From positions 558,001 through 622,000 of the forward strand of contig JADJMG010000001.1 of the NCBI GenBank assembly GCA_016709725.1: a stretch of DNA of 64,000 nucleotides. Direction: 5' to 3'. Source of the stretch: Bacteroidota bacterium (GTDB lineage Bacteria > Bacteroidota > Bacteroidia > AKYH767-A > OLB10). The notes below the pieces were generated by a model. The model saw only the letters and a program-made list of their open reading frames with translations, was not told the origin of the DNA and did no database searches. Of this stretch, positions 47,474 through 56,413 are shown in pieces (position 1 is the first letter of the stretch; the number at the start of each line of letters is the position of its first letter). Position numbers and translations under genes: made by a program.

Positions 47474-48046
47474 CTTCCGATAAAAATTCATTTCATCAAT
47501 ATACTCTGCAACGGTTTCGGGCATCATGTAGCGCACGTCTTTTCCTTCCTTGATGGATTTACGAATGAAGGAGGAGGATAGTTCCATTTGTGGAGCATCG
47601 ATCCACTTCACGCGCGGATGATCTTTTAAATTGCCACCGTCGTGATTTGGTCGAGGGTACACGTAGAGATCGTGATGCTCTAAAATCAATTCAAAATTTT
47701 TCCACTTATGTAAATTCTCCAAATTATCGGCGCCCATGATGAGGGAAAATTCATGCTTTGGATATTTATCTTGCAAGTAAGCGAGTGTAACTACGGTATA
47801 CGATGGACGCGCTAATTCAAATTCAATTTTAGAAGCTTTCAATTTTTTATTGCTGCCGATACCGAGCTCTACTAAATGAAAGCGATGATAGTCTTGTAGC
47901 AATGTTCCAGCAGGCTTCAGCGGATTATGCGGCGAAACCACCATCCATACTTGCTTCAAATCGCTAAACTCAGCCATGTAGCCCGCAATCACCAGATGTC
48001 CGCTGTGAATGGGATTAAAAGAGCCGAAGTAAAGTCCGATTTTCAT
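47471..48046 (-). CDS. nadD: Nicotinate-nucleotide adenylyltransferase (NadD)
   Basis: 191 aa nucleotidyltransferase. MKIGLYFGSFNPIHSGHLVI carries the GxFNPxHxGH signature; MGADNLENLHKWKN and SSSFIRKSI (the ISSTxIR-like motif) complete the site. Adds AMP to nicotinate mononucleotide in NAD synthesis. Last gene of the yicC-gmk-nadD unit, 16 bases after gmk, an arrangement often seen in Bacteroidota. Confidence 0.95.
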   Translation of the reverse strand: MKIGLYFGSFNPIHSGHLVIAGYMAEFSDLKQVWMVVSPHNPLKPAGTLLQDYHRFHLVELGIGSNKKLKASKIEFELARPSYTVVTLAYLQDKYPKHEFSLIMGADNLENLHKWKNFELILEHHDLYVYPRPNHDGGNLKDHPRVKWIDAPQMELSSSFIRKSIKEGKDVRYMMPETVAEYIDEMNFYRK

Positions 48047-48062
48047 TTGATGTACTTACAAT

Positions 48063-48674
48063 TTATGATTCCTCATCCGGTTCGGGGACGACGTCTTCCA
48101 AAAATTCCTTTACCATTTGCATCGCTTCTTGCTTTGCATCTTCCAACACACTGTTTACAATCACATGATTGAATTGAAATGCATACGTCATTTCTTTTTC
48201 TGCTTTGCCCAAACGTTTAAATAAAGAGTCCTCCGACTCCGTAGCTCTTGCCACTAATCGTTTATGCAAATCATCCACAGAAGGTGGCATCACAAAAACG
48301 TCGAGTAATTGTCGACCAAATTGTTTTCGAATATGCAATCCGCCTTCTACATCCACATCAAAAATAGCGACGTAACCATCATTTAAAATACGCTCCACTT
48401 CTTTTTTCAGCGTTCCATAAAAACGATCTTTATACACTTCCTCCCACTCTAAAAATTCATCATTTTGAATTTTCGCTTTAAACTCATCGACACTCAAAAA
48501 ATAATAATCTTTTCCGTGTTCTTCATTCGGACGTCTTTCGCGCGTTGTTGCCGACACACTAAAACGCATCATTGGAAACTGTTGCATCAAATGATGAACA
48601 ATGGTTGTTTTTCCGCTCCCACTCGGACCGCAGAACAGCACCAGCTTATGAAGGAAGTTAGGGTTCGTTTTCAA
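48063..48674 (-). CDS. gmk: Guanylate kinase
   Basis: 203 aa. P-loop FCGPSGSGKTT (about 14-24), SATTRERRPNEEHGKDYYFLS for GMP binding, IFDVDVEGGLHIRKQF and RLVARATESEDS in the lid. Phosphorylates GMP to GDP. Its ATG overlaps the yicC stop by four bases, so translation is probably coupled. The acidic C-terminal tail (DVVPEPDEES) is ordinary. Confidence 0.96.
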   Translation of the reverse strand: MKTNPNFLHKLVLFCGPSGSGKTTIVHHLMQQFPMMRFSVSATTRERRPNEEHGKDYYFLSVDEFKAKIQNDEFLEWEEVYKDRFYGTLKKEVERILNDGYVAIFDVDVEGGLHIRKQFGRQLLDVFVMPPSVDDLHKRLVARATESEDSLFKRLGKAEKEMTYAFQFNHVIVNSVLEDAKQEAMQMVKEFLEDVVPEPDEES

Positions 48675-49543
48675 AGTACGTTCGCCAGTTGTTCCTTTAA
48701 TTTTTCCAACTCATCTTTCATTTCTACCACGATGCGTTGCATGGGTGCATCATTGGCTTTGGCGCCGATGGTATTAATTTCTCTACCGATTTCTTGGGTG
48801 ATGAATCCCAATTTTTTTCCGTTGGCTTCGGGATTCGCAATGGTCTGTACAAAATATTCGCAGTGACTACGCAAGCGAACTTTCTCCTCGCTGATATCTA
48901 ACTTTTCAATATAATAAATCAACTCTTGCTCAAAACGATTTCTGTCGATAGACGTTTGCTCAATCAATTCATTGATCGCTTTACTAATTTTAGCTCGTAC
49001 ACCTTCTACTCTTTTCGTTTCAAACTCTTCTAGTTGCGGAATGCAATTTGAGATGGTATCTACGCGCATCGTAATATCCTTACTCAAGGCAGCACCTTCA
49101 TTATCACCAAAAGCATCCAAGCGATCGAGAGCGGCGTTAATCACCTCCTTCAATTCTTTCCATTTTTCTTCATCTGATTCCTGACGTTCGGCATTCATCA
49201 CCGCAGGAAGTTTTAAAATACAGTCGAGCAAATTGACATCATTCAAATTATATTCCTTTCCCAATGCAGAAAGTTCTTCGTAATACGCATTAAAAATTTC
49301 CTTGTTTACAGAACTACGTTTAGCGAGTTCATTGCTTTCAAATGAAATGCTTAAATCGGCTTTTCCTCTTTCCAGTTGCTTACTTAAATCGGAACGAAGT
49401 TCCAATTCACGATCACGAAACTGCATGGGCATCCGAAGATTTAATTCCAGAAATTTACTATTGAGAGATCGGATTTCTACTGTAACGTTTTGGTTTCCTA
49501 CGAGACCTTTGGCGTTACCGTAGCCTGTCATTGATCGTACCAT
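48671..49543 (-). CDS. yicC: YicC family endoribonuclease
   Basis: 290 aa. MVRSMTGYGNAKG at the start and QEIGREINTIGAKANDAPMQRIVVEMKDELEKLKEQLANVL at the end are the two ends of the YicC family, with DUF1732 in the C-terminal half. The family includes an E. coli RNase acting on small RNAs. First gene of yicC-gmk-nadD. ATG 49531 (MTGYG) is an alternative start. Confidence 0.93.
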   Translation of the reverse strand: MVRSMTGYGNAKGLVGNQNVTVEIRSLNSKFLELNLRMPMQFRDRELELRSDLSKQLERGKADLSISFESNELAKRSSVNKEIFNAYYEELSALGKEYNLNDVNLLDCILKLPAVMNAERQESDEEKWKELKEVINAALDRLDAFGDNEGAALSKDITMRVDTISNCIPQLEEFETKRVEGVRAKISKAINELIEQTSIDRNRFEQELIYYIEKLDISEEKVRLRSHCEYFVQTIANPEANGKKLGFITQEIGREINTIGAKANDAPMQRIVVEMKDELEKLKEQLANVL

Positions 49544-49560
49544 ACTTATTGATTTAGGTA

Positions 49561-49568
49561 CAAAAATA
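49561..49568 (-). promoter_or_regulatory. -7 promoter box (TATTTTTG) of yicC-gmk-nadD
   Basis: CAAAAATA on the plus strand, 17 bases upstream of ATG 49543. Confidence 0.5.
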
Positions 49569-49670
49569 CTTTATTTAGAGGAGATAATAAAATAAAGAAA
49601 AAACGTCCATCTTACTCTAAAACAAGGATCAATTATTAAAACACACCTCTTAAGTTCAACAAATAATGGC

Positions 49671-50126
49671 TTATAAGAGTCGGCGGTTGAACTTACTGTT
49701 CCACACGGCATGCGACATCTCGAACTTAATTTCATTCTCGCCATGCATTCCTACTTCCTTCCAACCCGATTCACGATAAAAATTTTCGGCGCGTGTATTG
49801 GGAGCTGTCCCTAACCAGATGGCATCTTGTGTATGTGCGAAATATTCTTTCAACATGATTCGCTGCAGTTCTTGAGCTATGCCTCGCCCTTCGTAGTTGG
49901 GAGAAACAAAAAGCGCCCAAACATTTCTCTCTTGATTATCTAAAATGGCAAATCCAACAATTTGATTTTTCACAGAGCACACCCATCCCATCCCGCGTTC
50001 CTCTAAATAAGGGATATAAGAATCATTTGAAATAACGGATGGGTCGGACAAAACATTTTCTTTAACGGCATTTCTCACCACTTGCATGGCGGGGATATCT
50101 TCTTGGGTGGCTTGTCTAAAAATCAT
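49671..50126 (-). CDS. GNAT family N-acetyltransferase
   Basis: 151 aa. The GNAT core spans the protein: FRQATQEDIPAMQ (strand 1), VGFAILDNQERNVWALFVSPNYEGRGIAQEL (motif A, acetyl-CoA loop RGIAQEL), TAPNTRAENFYRESGWKEVG (motif B). Acetylates an unknown small molecule or protein. Stands alone, with 100-200 bases on each side. Confidence 0.88.
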   Translation of the reverse strand: MIFRQATQEDIPAMQVVRNAVKENVLSDPSVISNDSYIPYLEERGMGWVCSVKNQIVGFAILDNQERNVWALFVSPNYEGRGIAQELQRIMLKEYFAHTQDAIWLGTAPNTRAENFYRESGWKEVGMHGENEIKFEMSHAVWNSKFNRRLL

Positions 50127-50254
50127 ATGGTTGTTTGTGTACTACTAATTTTCTTCAAGTAATTACAATTAAAGAGATCAACAAAATTATTTAATTTTTC
50201 GGAAAAACATGAAGTGTCGATAGCGAAAAAGCTCTTGGATACATAATATTTACA

Positions 50255-50283
50255 GTTTAAACGCAGCGGCGCAGCGTCTAAAC
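50255..50283. repeat. GC-rich hairpin (GTTTAAACGC...GCGTCTAAAC)
   Basis: A 10-base stem with one mismatch around AGCGGCGCA, followed by AGCGAGCGCAACGGGCC. It lies just after the EamA gene stop (leftward) and may serve as a terminator or be a repeat. Confidence 0.5.
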
Positions 50284-50311
50284 AGCGAGCGCAACGGGCC
50301 ACACCGTCAAG

Positions 50312-51217
50312 TTATGAATTAAAATTTGATTGTTTTTTTACAACACTTTTTGTTGTAAGCCATACTCCGATAAAAATTAATAAGGCTGCTATTAAATGTA
50401 AAACATTCGGAACATCTTTCCCAAACAACATTGCAAATCCTGCTGCCATTAAGGGTTGTAGGTAAATATAAACGCTAACAACTCCCGCACTGAGTTCGCG
50501 GAGGGCTAGTGTGTTTAAGAGGTAAGCAAAGAAGGTGGTACCGATCACAACAAACAAAACGCTCCACCAGGTATTGGTTGGGAATGTATTCCATTCAATA
50601 CTTTTAAATTCCTCCCATCCAAAAGGAAATACCAGCAATGATCCCAATGCAAATACAATTTGCATGATGGTGATGGGATGATACTTTTTCATTAAGGGTA
50701 AAACCAAAATGATGTACATGGCATAAGAAAGCGAATTCAACAAAATACATAAATCACCAAATGGATCACTGGGCACTGAAGAGAAACGATTTCCGTAAAT
50801 GATTAACACCACAGCTCCAGAAATTCCGCAGATGATACCAATGATTCGATTTAAGTTAATTACTTCTCCCAAAAACATGACCGATAATCCTAACACGAAA
50901 ATGGGATTTGTTACCATCATGAGTCCGGCATTGATGGGACTTGTTAACGACAATCCTTTAAAAAACAATAATTGATTTACAGCTACGCCAAATACAGCGC
51001 AGGCAATGAGTCGGGGCCAATCTGATTTATGAATCTTCTCTCGAAAAAATAATTTTGCGGCCACAAAAAATAAAATAGCGGCTACGCAAACACGAATCAC
51101 GATGAAACCAAAGGGCTTTATATAACTGGGCATTACTTCCTTGGCGATGGAATAATTCGCACCGTAAATAATGTTTGCGGTTAATACTGCTAGATGGGCT
51201 TTAAAGCTTCGGGTCAT
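50312..51217 (-). CDS. EamA/DMT family transporter
   Basis: 301 aa with about ten hydrophobic helices in two EamA halves. The first half has ANIIYGANYSIAKEVMPSYIKPFGFIVIRV and GVAVNQLLFFKGLSLTSPINAGLM; the second repeats the pattern around GTTFFAYLLNTLALRELSAGVVSVYIYLQPLMAAGFAML. An inner-membrane exporter or importer of metabolites; substrate unknown. Its start overlaps the stop of the ArsC-like gene by four bases, so it ends the tight leftward unit from hemW. Confidence 0.88.
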   Translation of the reverse strand: MTRSFKAHLAVLTANIIYGANYSIAKEVMPSYIKPFGFIVIRVCVAAILFFVAAKLFFREKIHKSDWPRLIACAVFGVAVNQLLFFKGLSLTSPINAGLMMVTNPIFVLGLSVMFLGEVINLNRIIGIICGISGAVVLIIYGNRFSSVPSDPFGDLCILLNSLSYAMYIILVLPLMKKYHPITIMQIVFALGSLLVFPFGWEEFKSIEWNTFPTNTWWSVLFVVIGTTFFAYLLNTLALRELSAGVVSVYIYLQPLMAAGFAMLFGKDVPNVLHLIAALLIFIGVWLTTKSVVKKQSNFNS

Positions 51218-51564
51218 TTTAAAGCTTGCTTCGCGCTCTCTATTACCTTCTTCGTATTTCCAATAAAAATTACATCATCCACAATCATCACCGGACGCTT
51301 TAGAAAAGTATACTCGCTTAAAATTAATTTTCGATAATCTTTTTCTGTCAATACTTTTTCATTTAATCCCATCGAACGATACTTCAATGCTACTCTGCTA
51401 AACAAAGCCTCATAAGATCCCGCCAACTTTTTCATTTCGTCGATTTGTGCAGGCGTGATGGCTTCAGTTTTGATATCTTGCATGATCACATCCTTCTTCG
51501 GCTTAATTTCCTTCAGAATTCGTTGGTTGGTGGTACAAGTACTGGAATGATATATTTTTTTCAT
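51214..51564 (-). CDS. ArsC/Spx-family thioredoxin-fold protein
   Basis: 116 aa. YHSSTCTTNQRILKEI near the N-terminus has one Cys followed by Arg at the right spacing for ArsC-like reductases; KRPVMIVDDVIFIGNTKKV holds the conserved RPxxxxD segment. The second Cys of Spx (CxxC) is missing, so it is a single-Cys ArsC/YffB-like member. Arsenate reduction is not established for such proteins, and no arsenic genes are nearby. Cotranscribed with the EamA transporter. Confidence 0.82.
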   Translation of the reverse strand: MKKIYHSSTCTTNQRILKEIKPKKDVIMQDIKTEAITPAQIDEMKKLAGSYEALFSRVALKYRSMGLNEKVLTEKDYRKLILSEYTFLKRPVMIVDDVIFIGNTKKVIESAKQALK

Positions 51565-51585
51565 TGCGTTACAATTCTATTTTTT

Positions 51586-52119
51586 CTACTTAAAGAACTC
51601 TGCTACTTTCTTCATGTCTTCGTTTTTCACGAGTGCAGAAAATTCGGCCATCGTAATTTTATCTCCATCCTTCGATTTTTTGGTGATGGTCACACATCGA
51701 AAAGGAACGGTGGTAGTGCTTACATCTAACACATCGACTACATACATGAATTCATTTAAGATACGTACTTCACGTTTCTTTACTTTAAAAACGGCTTTGG
51801 TGGATGTTTCCTTCGCTTTTTCAGAAATGTACGTTTTTATCTGATCTAAATTCCAATCTTCGCTCGGATCTGTTCCATACATTTTACAATCTTCGTCGAG
51901 ACAATTGATCAAGTTGGCTGAATCGCGTGCAGTGATGGCCACATAAAAATCATCAACAATTTTAAGATTTTCATCTTTCTCGCGCGCATCACCAGGCTTG
52001 ATTTCTTTAGTAATGTTGATTTCCTTCTTTTCTTCTTTGTCTGCTTTTTTAGGTTCATTGTTACAAGCAGCCATAAAAAATACAGAGGTGATGCTCAGCA
52101 TCCAAATAACTTTTTTCAT
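51586..52119 (-). CDS. Lipoprotein with SnoaL/NTF2-like domain
   Basis: 177 aa. Lipoprotein signal MKKVIWMLSITSVFFMAAC with a lipobox Cys, then a Lys/Glu-rich linker (about 20-45). An NTF2/SnoaL-like alpha+beta domain follows: ENLKIVDDFYVAITARDSANLINCLDEDCKMYGTDPSEDW, with strands VFKVKKREVRIL and MYVVDVLDV. Probably periplasm-facing; ligand-binding or structural. It lies two bases from the cyclase gene stop, inside the hemW-EamA unit. Confidence 0.75.
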   Translation of the reverse strand: MKKVIWMLSITSVFFMAACNNEPKKADKEEKKEINITKEIKPGDAREKDENLKIVDDFYVAITARDSANLINCLDEDCKMYGTDPSEDWNLDQIKTYISEKAKETSTKAVFKVKKREVRILNEFMYVVDVLDVSTTTVPFRCVTITKKSKDGDKITMAEFSALVKNEDMKKVAEFFK

Positions 52120-52121
52120 GA

Positions 52122-52871
52122 TTATGATTTTAATAATTCGAATAAGAGTGGACGTGATGGCGCGGCATCATTTACAAATGGAGCTACTTGCAAATTCATA
52201 AAATAAAAACCATCTTTTATTTTATCCTCCACAAAAATCAACTCTGTGATGGTAGCATCCAAGCGTGTTGCTTTTGGATGATTCCAAAATGCATGATGCG
52301 CTAATAATTTTCCTTCGTCCTCTTCACGATCTACGGAAGGCAAATCAATCATCAAATGTCGAACGCCTTGTTCACGTAACCAGGTTGCCCCCGCTTCTTC
52401 AAGGTAGGGCGGATTAGAACTTGAATAGTTTTTTGAAAGTTTATTTCCTTCGTTAGGCAATGTACGAATGATGAATGCGTCGGCTGGATTTTCGCAAGCA
52501 TTCTTTATTTGTTCCAGCGTAATCACTAAATCATCCACTCTCTTTTCGGGTTGTATCGAAACCAAATTGGCGAAACAAAAATATTCTTTGAAGTGTGTAT
52601 TGATGGATTCAACATCTTTAGAAATATGTCCGACCGTTTCTGTATGGGTTCCGTGCGCATGCGGATTAAAAAAAATATTATTGAAATTCACACCTGACCC
52701 TTCTTTCACTGATCCAACCCAGTCGCCCATTCGTACGGGTTCCATCTTCACAGGACCTTGATACCAGGCAATCACATGTCCTTCTCCAGCTTCAAATGGA
52801 ATACAAATATCCATTGGTTTTGAAAGATCAACTTGGTAAGTACTATTCTTATGCGTTACTGAAATTTTCAT
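52122..52871 (-). CDS. Cyclase-family metal hydrolase (kynurenine formamidase KynB-like)
   Basis: 249 aa. The key motif is HAHGTHTETVGH (about 72-83), corresponding to HxGTHxDxPxH of the cyclase/KynB fold, with Asp replaced by Glu and Pro by Val. DLPSVDREEDEG and HHAFW lie further on. KynB opens N-formylkynurenine in tryptophan breakdown, which would join ACMSD and the aminomuconate dehydrogenase in this window. The changed motif and lack of adjacency leave the substrate open; a polyketide or isatin hydrolase-like role is possible. Three bases from the hemW stop. Confidence 0.78.
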   Translation of the reverse strand: MKISVTHKNSTYQVDLSKPMDICIPFEAGEGHVIAWYQGPVKMEPVRMGDWVGSVKEGSGVNFNNIFFNPHAHGTHTETVGHISKDVESINTHFKEYFCFANLVSIQPEKRVDDLVITLEQIKNACENPADAFIIRTLPNEGNKLSKNYSSSNPPYLEEAGATWLREQGVRHLMIDLPSVDREEDEGKLLAHHAFWNHPKATRLDATITELIFVEDKIKDGFYFMNLQVAPFVNDAAPSRPLLFELLKS

Positions 52872-52874
52872 AGT

Positions 52875-54004
52875 TTAGATGACAAATAATTCAGAAGTAA
52901 TTTTATCGGCGAACAACAATCCGTCTTGACTTAATCGAAGTTGATTTGCATCACGGATCAACCAACGCTTTTCAACGAATGGCTGAGCGGCTTCTAACAA
53001 TTGACCTGTTGTACCATCGCCATAGTCTGTACGAAGGGTGTTCAAGCTGATTCCATTTCGCATACGCAAAGATGTTAAAATGAATTCATGAAACTTTGTA
53101 TTATGTGTTAAAATTTCATCTTCATATTCACGTTCCCCTCTTTGCAAAGCAGCTACATAGGCGCCATTGCTCTTCACATTCCAACTCCGTTTTTCACCAT
53201 CATAAGAATGAGCAGAGGGACCAATTCCTAAATATGGTGTACCTTGCCAATAGGCACGATTGTGTTTCGATTCAAACCCTGGTTTACTAAAATTCGAAAT
53301 CTCATACCAAGGAAATCCCAATCGCTCTGCTTCGGCGAGCAAATATTCATACTGCTGTGCTGCTTTTTCATCATCGGGCACTTCAATCAACCCTTTTACA
53401 ATTTGCCAACTCAGTGCAGTTTTTGACTCCACCGTTAATCCATAACAAGATAGATGGGTGATCGGAAGAGAAAAAGCAATTTCCACATTCTTCATCCAAT
53501 CTTGCAATTCAAATTTAGGCCATCCAAAAATTAAATCAATAGAAATATTCTCAAAGCCCTATGTCGGCAGCATTGGGAACGCACGACAACGCTTGTTCCT
53601 TGTTATGGGCACGATTCATACTTAATAAATCTTCCTCACGAAACGATTGCACCCCCACGCTCAAGCGATTGATAGGACTTTGCTTTAAAGATTTCAAATA
53701 GGCTTTCGTCAAATCATCGGGATTTGCTTCCATCGTAATTTCAGCATTTGCATCCACGGAAAACAATGAATACATCTCTTCAAAAAAACGCATCAACTCA
53801 TCATATGAAAGCAAGTGACGGTGTACCCCCACCAAAATAAATCGTTTTAACTACATGCCCTTGCATTTCGGATGCTCGTCGTTTCAATTCCATCGACATC
53901 GCATCTAACAAATCCTCACGCCCACGTTGAGATGTGGAGAAATGAAAGTCGCAATAGTGACATGCTTGCTTACAGAATGGGATATGCAAATAAATTCCGG
54001 CCAT
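52875..54004 (-). CDS. hemW: Haem chaperone HemW (radical SAM, CPO-III-like); two frameshifts
   Basis: About 375 aa. MAGIYLHIPFCKQACHYCDFHF carries the CxxxCxxC cluster motif; then IYFGGGTPSLLSYDELM, ITMEANPDDL, NRLSVGVQSF, IDLIFGWPKFE and a C-terminal HemW winged-helix part. Two extra bases break the frame: one T (on the coding strand) at about 53813 and one G in a GGG run at 53557-53559. Each repair restores family sequence exactly. HemW inserts haem into respiratory enzymes; it is often mislabelled coproporphyrinogen oxidase. First gene of the tight leftward unit ending with the EamA gene. Assembly error likely. Confidence 0.9.
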
Positions 54005-54071
54005 GGTGGTACAAAGAACGCAAAAAGAAGTTATACAGACGCTAAAATAAAATTGTTAATGGATTTAGTTT

Positions 54072-54150
54072 ATTGCTAAATATAAATTCTAGAATCCCTA
54101 TTGTTCTAGCCTCTCCTCCTAGCCTCCTCTCCAGAGGAGAGGAGGAATTC
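54072..54150. repeat. Composite intergenic repeat, copy 1 (no palindromic core)
   Basis: Begins TTGCTAAATATAAATTC, has GCCTCTCCTCC followed by TAGC, then a perfect hairpin: stem 54123-54132 with 54136-54145 (CCTCCTCTCC/GGAGAGGAGG), loop AGA. Copies 2 and 3 carry a palindrome where this has TAGC. Confidence 0.65.
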
Positions 54151-54156
54151 GCTTTG

Positions 54157-54247
54157 TTGCTAAATACAAATTCAAGTATTCATATTGTTCTAGCCTCTCC
54201 TCCTTCCCGAAGCTTCGGGACTCCTCTCCAGCGGAAAGTAGGAATTT
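54157..54247. repeat. Composite intergenic repeat, copy 2 with palindrome TCCCGAAGCTTCGGGA
   Basis: The same unit as 54072-54150 in tandem. The core palindrome at 54205-54220 has CTCCT on both sides. It is intermediate between the TCCCGATAGC and TCGCGAAGCY forms. Confidence 0.7.
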
Positions 54248-54298
54248 ATACTGACGTTACCAATAAATTTGTAATCAACTTTTATCATCTAAAACTCA

Positions 54299-56056
54299 CT
54301 AATGAGTAATAATTACTTTTAAGGTAGCAATTGATTTCTCTGAACGAATCTGCAACAAGTACATTCCTTCGGCAAATCCATCTACCTGCAAACCGAAACT
54401 TTTGCCATTCACATTTTTTTCCAATGCGATCACTTGCCCATTCAAATTACAAAGTGAAATTTGTGCATTCTGCAATTCTTCTTTTGAAACAATGTTCAAG
54501 AAATCATTTGTGGGATTCGGATAAAGAGAAAATCCATCTTGCTCTACTTGCTCTTCTAAACCAACATTGGTTCGAATCAATTGCACAAAAAATGCGGTGC
54601 CTGTTCCTCCTACACCTGTTAAATTATACACACCAGGTCCTGTATCAAAATCGCCTGTTCCCGTAAATTGTCCGGCGTGGTAAAATCTATTTTGGACAAG
54701 ATCAAGTGTAGGTCCGCGATAACCATTTAAAAAACCAAATAATTTAGTTCCCCAAGCAAATCCGCCCGTACTATTCAATGCGCAGAGATAATCTGATCGA
54801 CCACCGCTTCCGCCAACAGAGTTCAAAATCATGGAATCGACGGGATGCGGATTGATATCGATACTCCCTGTAAATGAACCTTTGAAATAAACATAACCCT
54901 GTGCATCGTTTACTATTGCCGTTGCAAAATCGATATTATTATTTCCAAAGCTTCGGGTCCATTGATACACACCCGTGGCATTTAACTTAGTTATAAAAAC
55001 ATCTTGAGAGTTTGAATTTGATGTAAGTGTATCAACAGCTGTTAAGTCGGGATTAAAATCAACTTGTCGATTAAAATCACCAATTACATACATATTTCCT
55101 GTGGCATCTAAATTCAAATAACTCGCTGTAATATTTCCGCTTGCGTTGGTTGGTAAAAATGGTTTTGCAAAAACAAAATTACCGGCGGCATCCCATTTGA
55201 AAACAAAAGAAGATAGCGTAGATGCAGTAGCTGTCAAATTAAAAACATTAACTCCAGGATCGAAATCGACCGTACCCACAAATGTTCCACATGCATAAAT
55301 ATCATTATTTGCATCTACATCAATTCCTGTAATGGCATCTCCAAAATTAGATCCTAGTTTTTTAGACCATACATAATTTCCAAGATTATTTAGCTTAACT
55401 AAGAATCCATCTACATTACCACTGCTCACTAAATTTTGAATAGAGGCAGAAGGATCTGTATCGATAGAATCACGAAAAGTTCCAGCAACGATGAGGTTTC
55501 CCAAATTATCACTTCGCAACATCATTGGGAAATCCGTATTCACACAACCCATTTGTTTGGACCAGATATAATTTCCCATCGAATCAAGTTTCACTAGAAA
55601 CACATCTTCATTGCCATAAGTTGTAAATGAATTAGACACATTGGGATCTGGATTCGCATCAATGGTTTGTATAAATTGTCCCAGAAGAATTGGATTTCCG
55701 TTGTTGTCTACCACCAAGCCAACAGGTCCTTCCGTGGATGTGCCGGCAAAAGATTTTATCCAAACAAGATTGCCTTGAACATTAAATTTAGCAAGGAAAA
55801 TATCGTAAGCGTTTGAAGAGGCAACCCAAGTAGTTCCTGCACCTGGATCAAAGTCAATCGTATCTTGAAAAGTACCTGATAAAAATACATTTCCAAAATT
55901 ATCGTGAGCAATACATATTCCCACCGCCGAGGCGTTTCCAATGGTGTTAGGCGCACCCATGGCGTTTGCCCATGAGAAATTCAGCTGTTGCGCTTGCGTA
56001 AAATTCACCCAAAACAAAGTGAAAAAAAGCAGCGATAAAGATTTGAAATATTTCAT
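54299..56056 (-). CDS. Secreted SBBP-like beta-propeller protein with T9SS type A sorting domain
   Basis: 585 aa. Signal peptide MKYFKSLSLLFFTLFWVNFTQAQ. Eight or so repeats with D-N-GN-(V/I)-(F/Y)-(L/V)-G-F-DIDFDPG and VFLVKLDSMGNYIWSK words, as in SBBP/beta-propeller repeats; each blade is about 55 residues. The C-terminus FSLYPNPTNDFLNIVSKEEL...GMYLLQI is a type A sorting domain. Exported through T9SS. The DP-rich loops (DFDPG, DANPDPN, DTDPSA) may bind calcium. No ligand known. Confidence 0.82.
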   Translation of the reverse strand: MKYFKSLSLLFFTLFWVNFTQAQQLNFSWANAMGAPNTIGNASAVGICIAHDNFGNVFLSGTFQDTIDFDPGAGTTWVASSNAYDIFLAKFNVQGNLVWIKSFAGTSTEGPVGLVVDNNGNPILLGQFIQTIDANPDPNVSNSFTTYGNEDVFLVKLDSMGNYIWSKQMGCVNTDFPMMLRSDNLGNLIVAGTFRDSIDTDPSASIQNLVSSGNVDGFLVKLNNLGNYVWSKKLGSNFGDAITGIDVDANNDIYACGTFVGTVDFDPGVNVFNLTATASTLSSFVFKWDAAGNFVFAKPFLPTNASGNITASYLNLDATGNMYVIGDFNRQVDFNPDLTAVDTLTSNSNSQDVFITKLNATGVYQWTRSFGNNNIDFATAIVNDAQGYVYFKGSFTGSIDINPHPVDSMILNSVGGSGGRSDYLCALNSTGGFAWGTKLFGFLNGYRGPTLDLVQNRFYHAGQFTGTGDFDTGPGVYNLTGVGGTGTAFFVQLIRTNVGLEEQVEQDGFSLYPNPTNDFLNIVSKEELQNAQISLCNLNGQVIALEKNVNGKSFGLQVDGFAEGMYLLQIRSEKSIATLKVIITH

Positions 56057-56413
56057 AAATTAATTTTTGAATTTCGAATTTAGAAATAAATATTGAAGAA
56101 AACACAAATGAAAAAATCTATTCCGTAAACCTTTCAAAAAAGAAGGTGAATGGTATTAGTCTCTTCATAAATACAAATTCAAGTAGACCTATTGTTTAAG
56201 CCTCTCCTCCTTCGCGAGGCTTCGCGACTCCTCTCCATCCTCTCCAGAAGGCGAGGATAAAAAAGAGAGGAGGAATTTATTCTGACTCTACATATAAATT
56301 ATACCTATCATTTAAATGTGAGGTATTGGCTCGGCCTATTCAGTAAATATCAAACACATGCTGATTGATATTGTAAAAAAGAATCTCGGACTAAAATATT
56401 AATCCAATTGGGC
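56057..56413. other. 357-base spacer with one composite repeat
   Basis: Between the sensor kinase stop and the SBBP-like gene start (both leftward). Contains composite repeat copy 3 (56168-56281); the rest is AT-rich with no gene seen. Confidence 0.55.
56168..56281. repeat. Composite intergenic repeat, copy 3 with palindrome TCGCGAGGCTTCGCGA
   Basis: ATACAAATTCAAGTA, then GCCTCTCCTCC, palindrome 56212-56227 with CTCCT on both sides, then GAGAGGAGGAATTTA. The 3' hairpin arm is longer than in copies 1 and 2. Confidence 0.7.

Noticed and set aside
51214..51564. Arsenate reductase in an arsenic operon
   Set aside because: Only one Cys and no arsB, arsR or acr3-like gene nearby; the general ArsC/Spx-fold name is safer.
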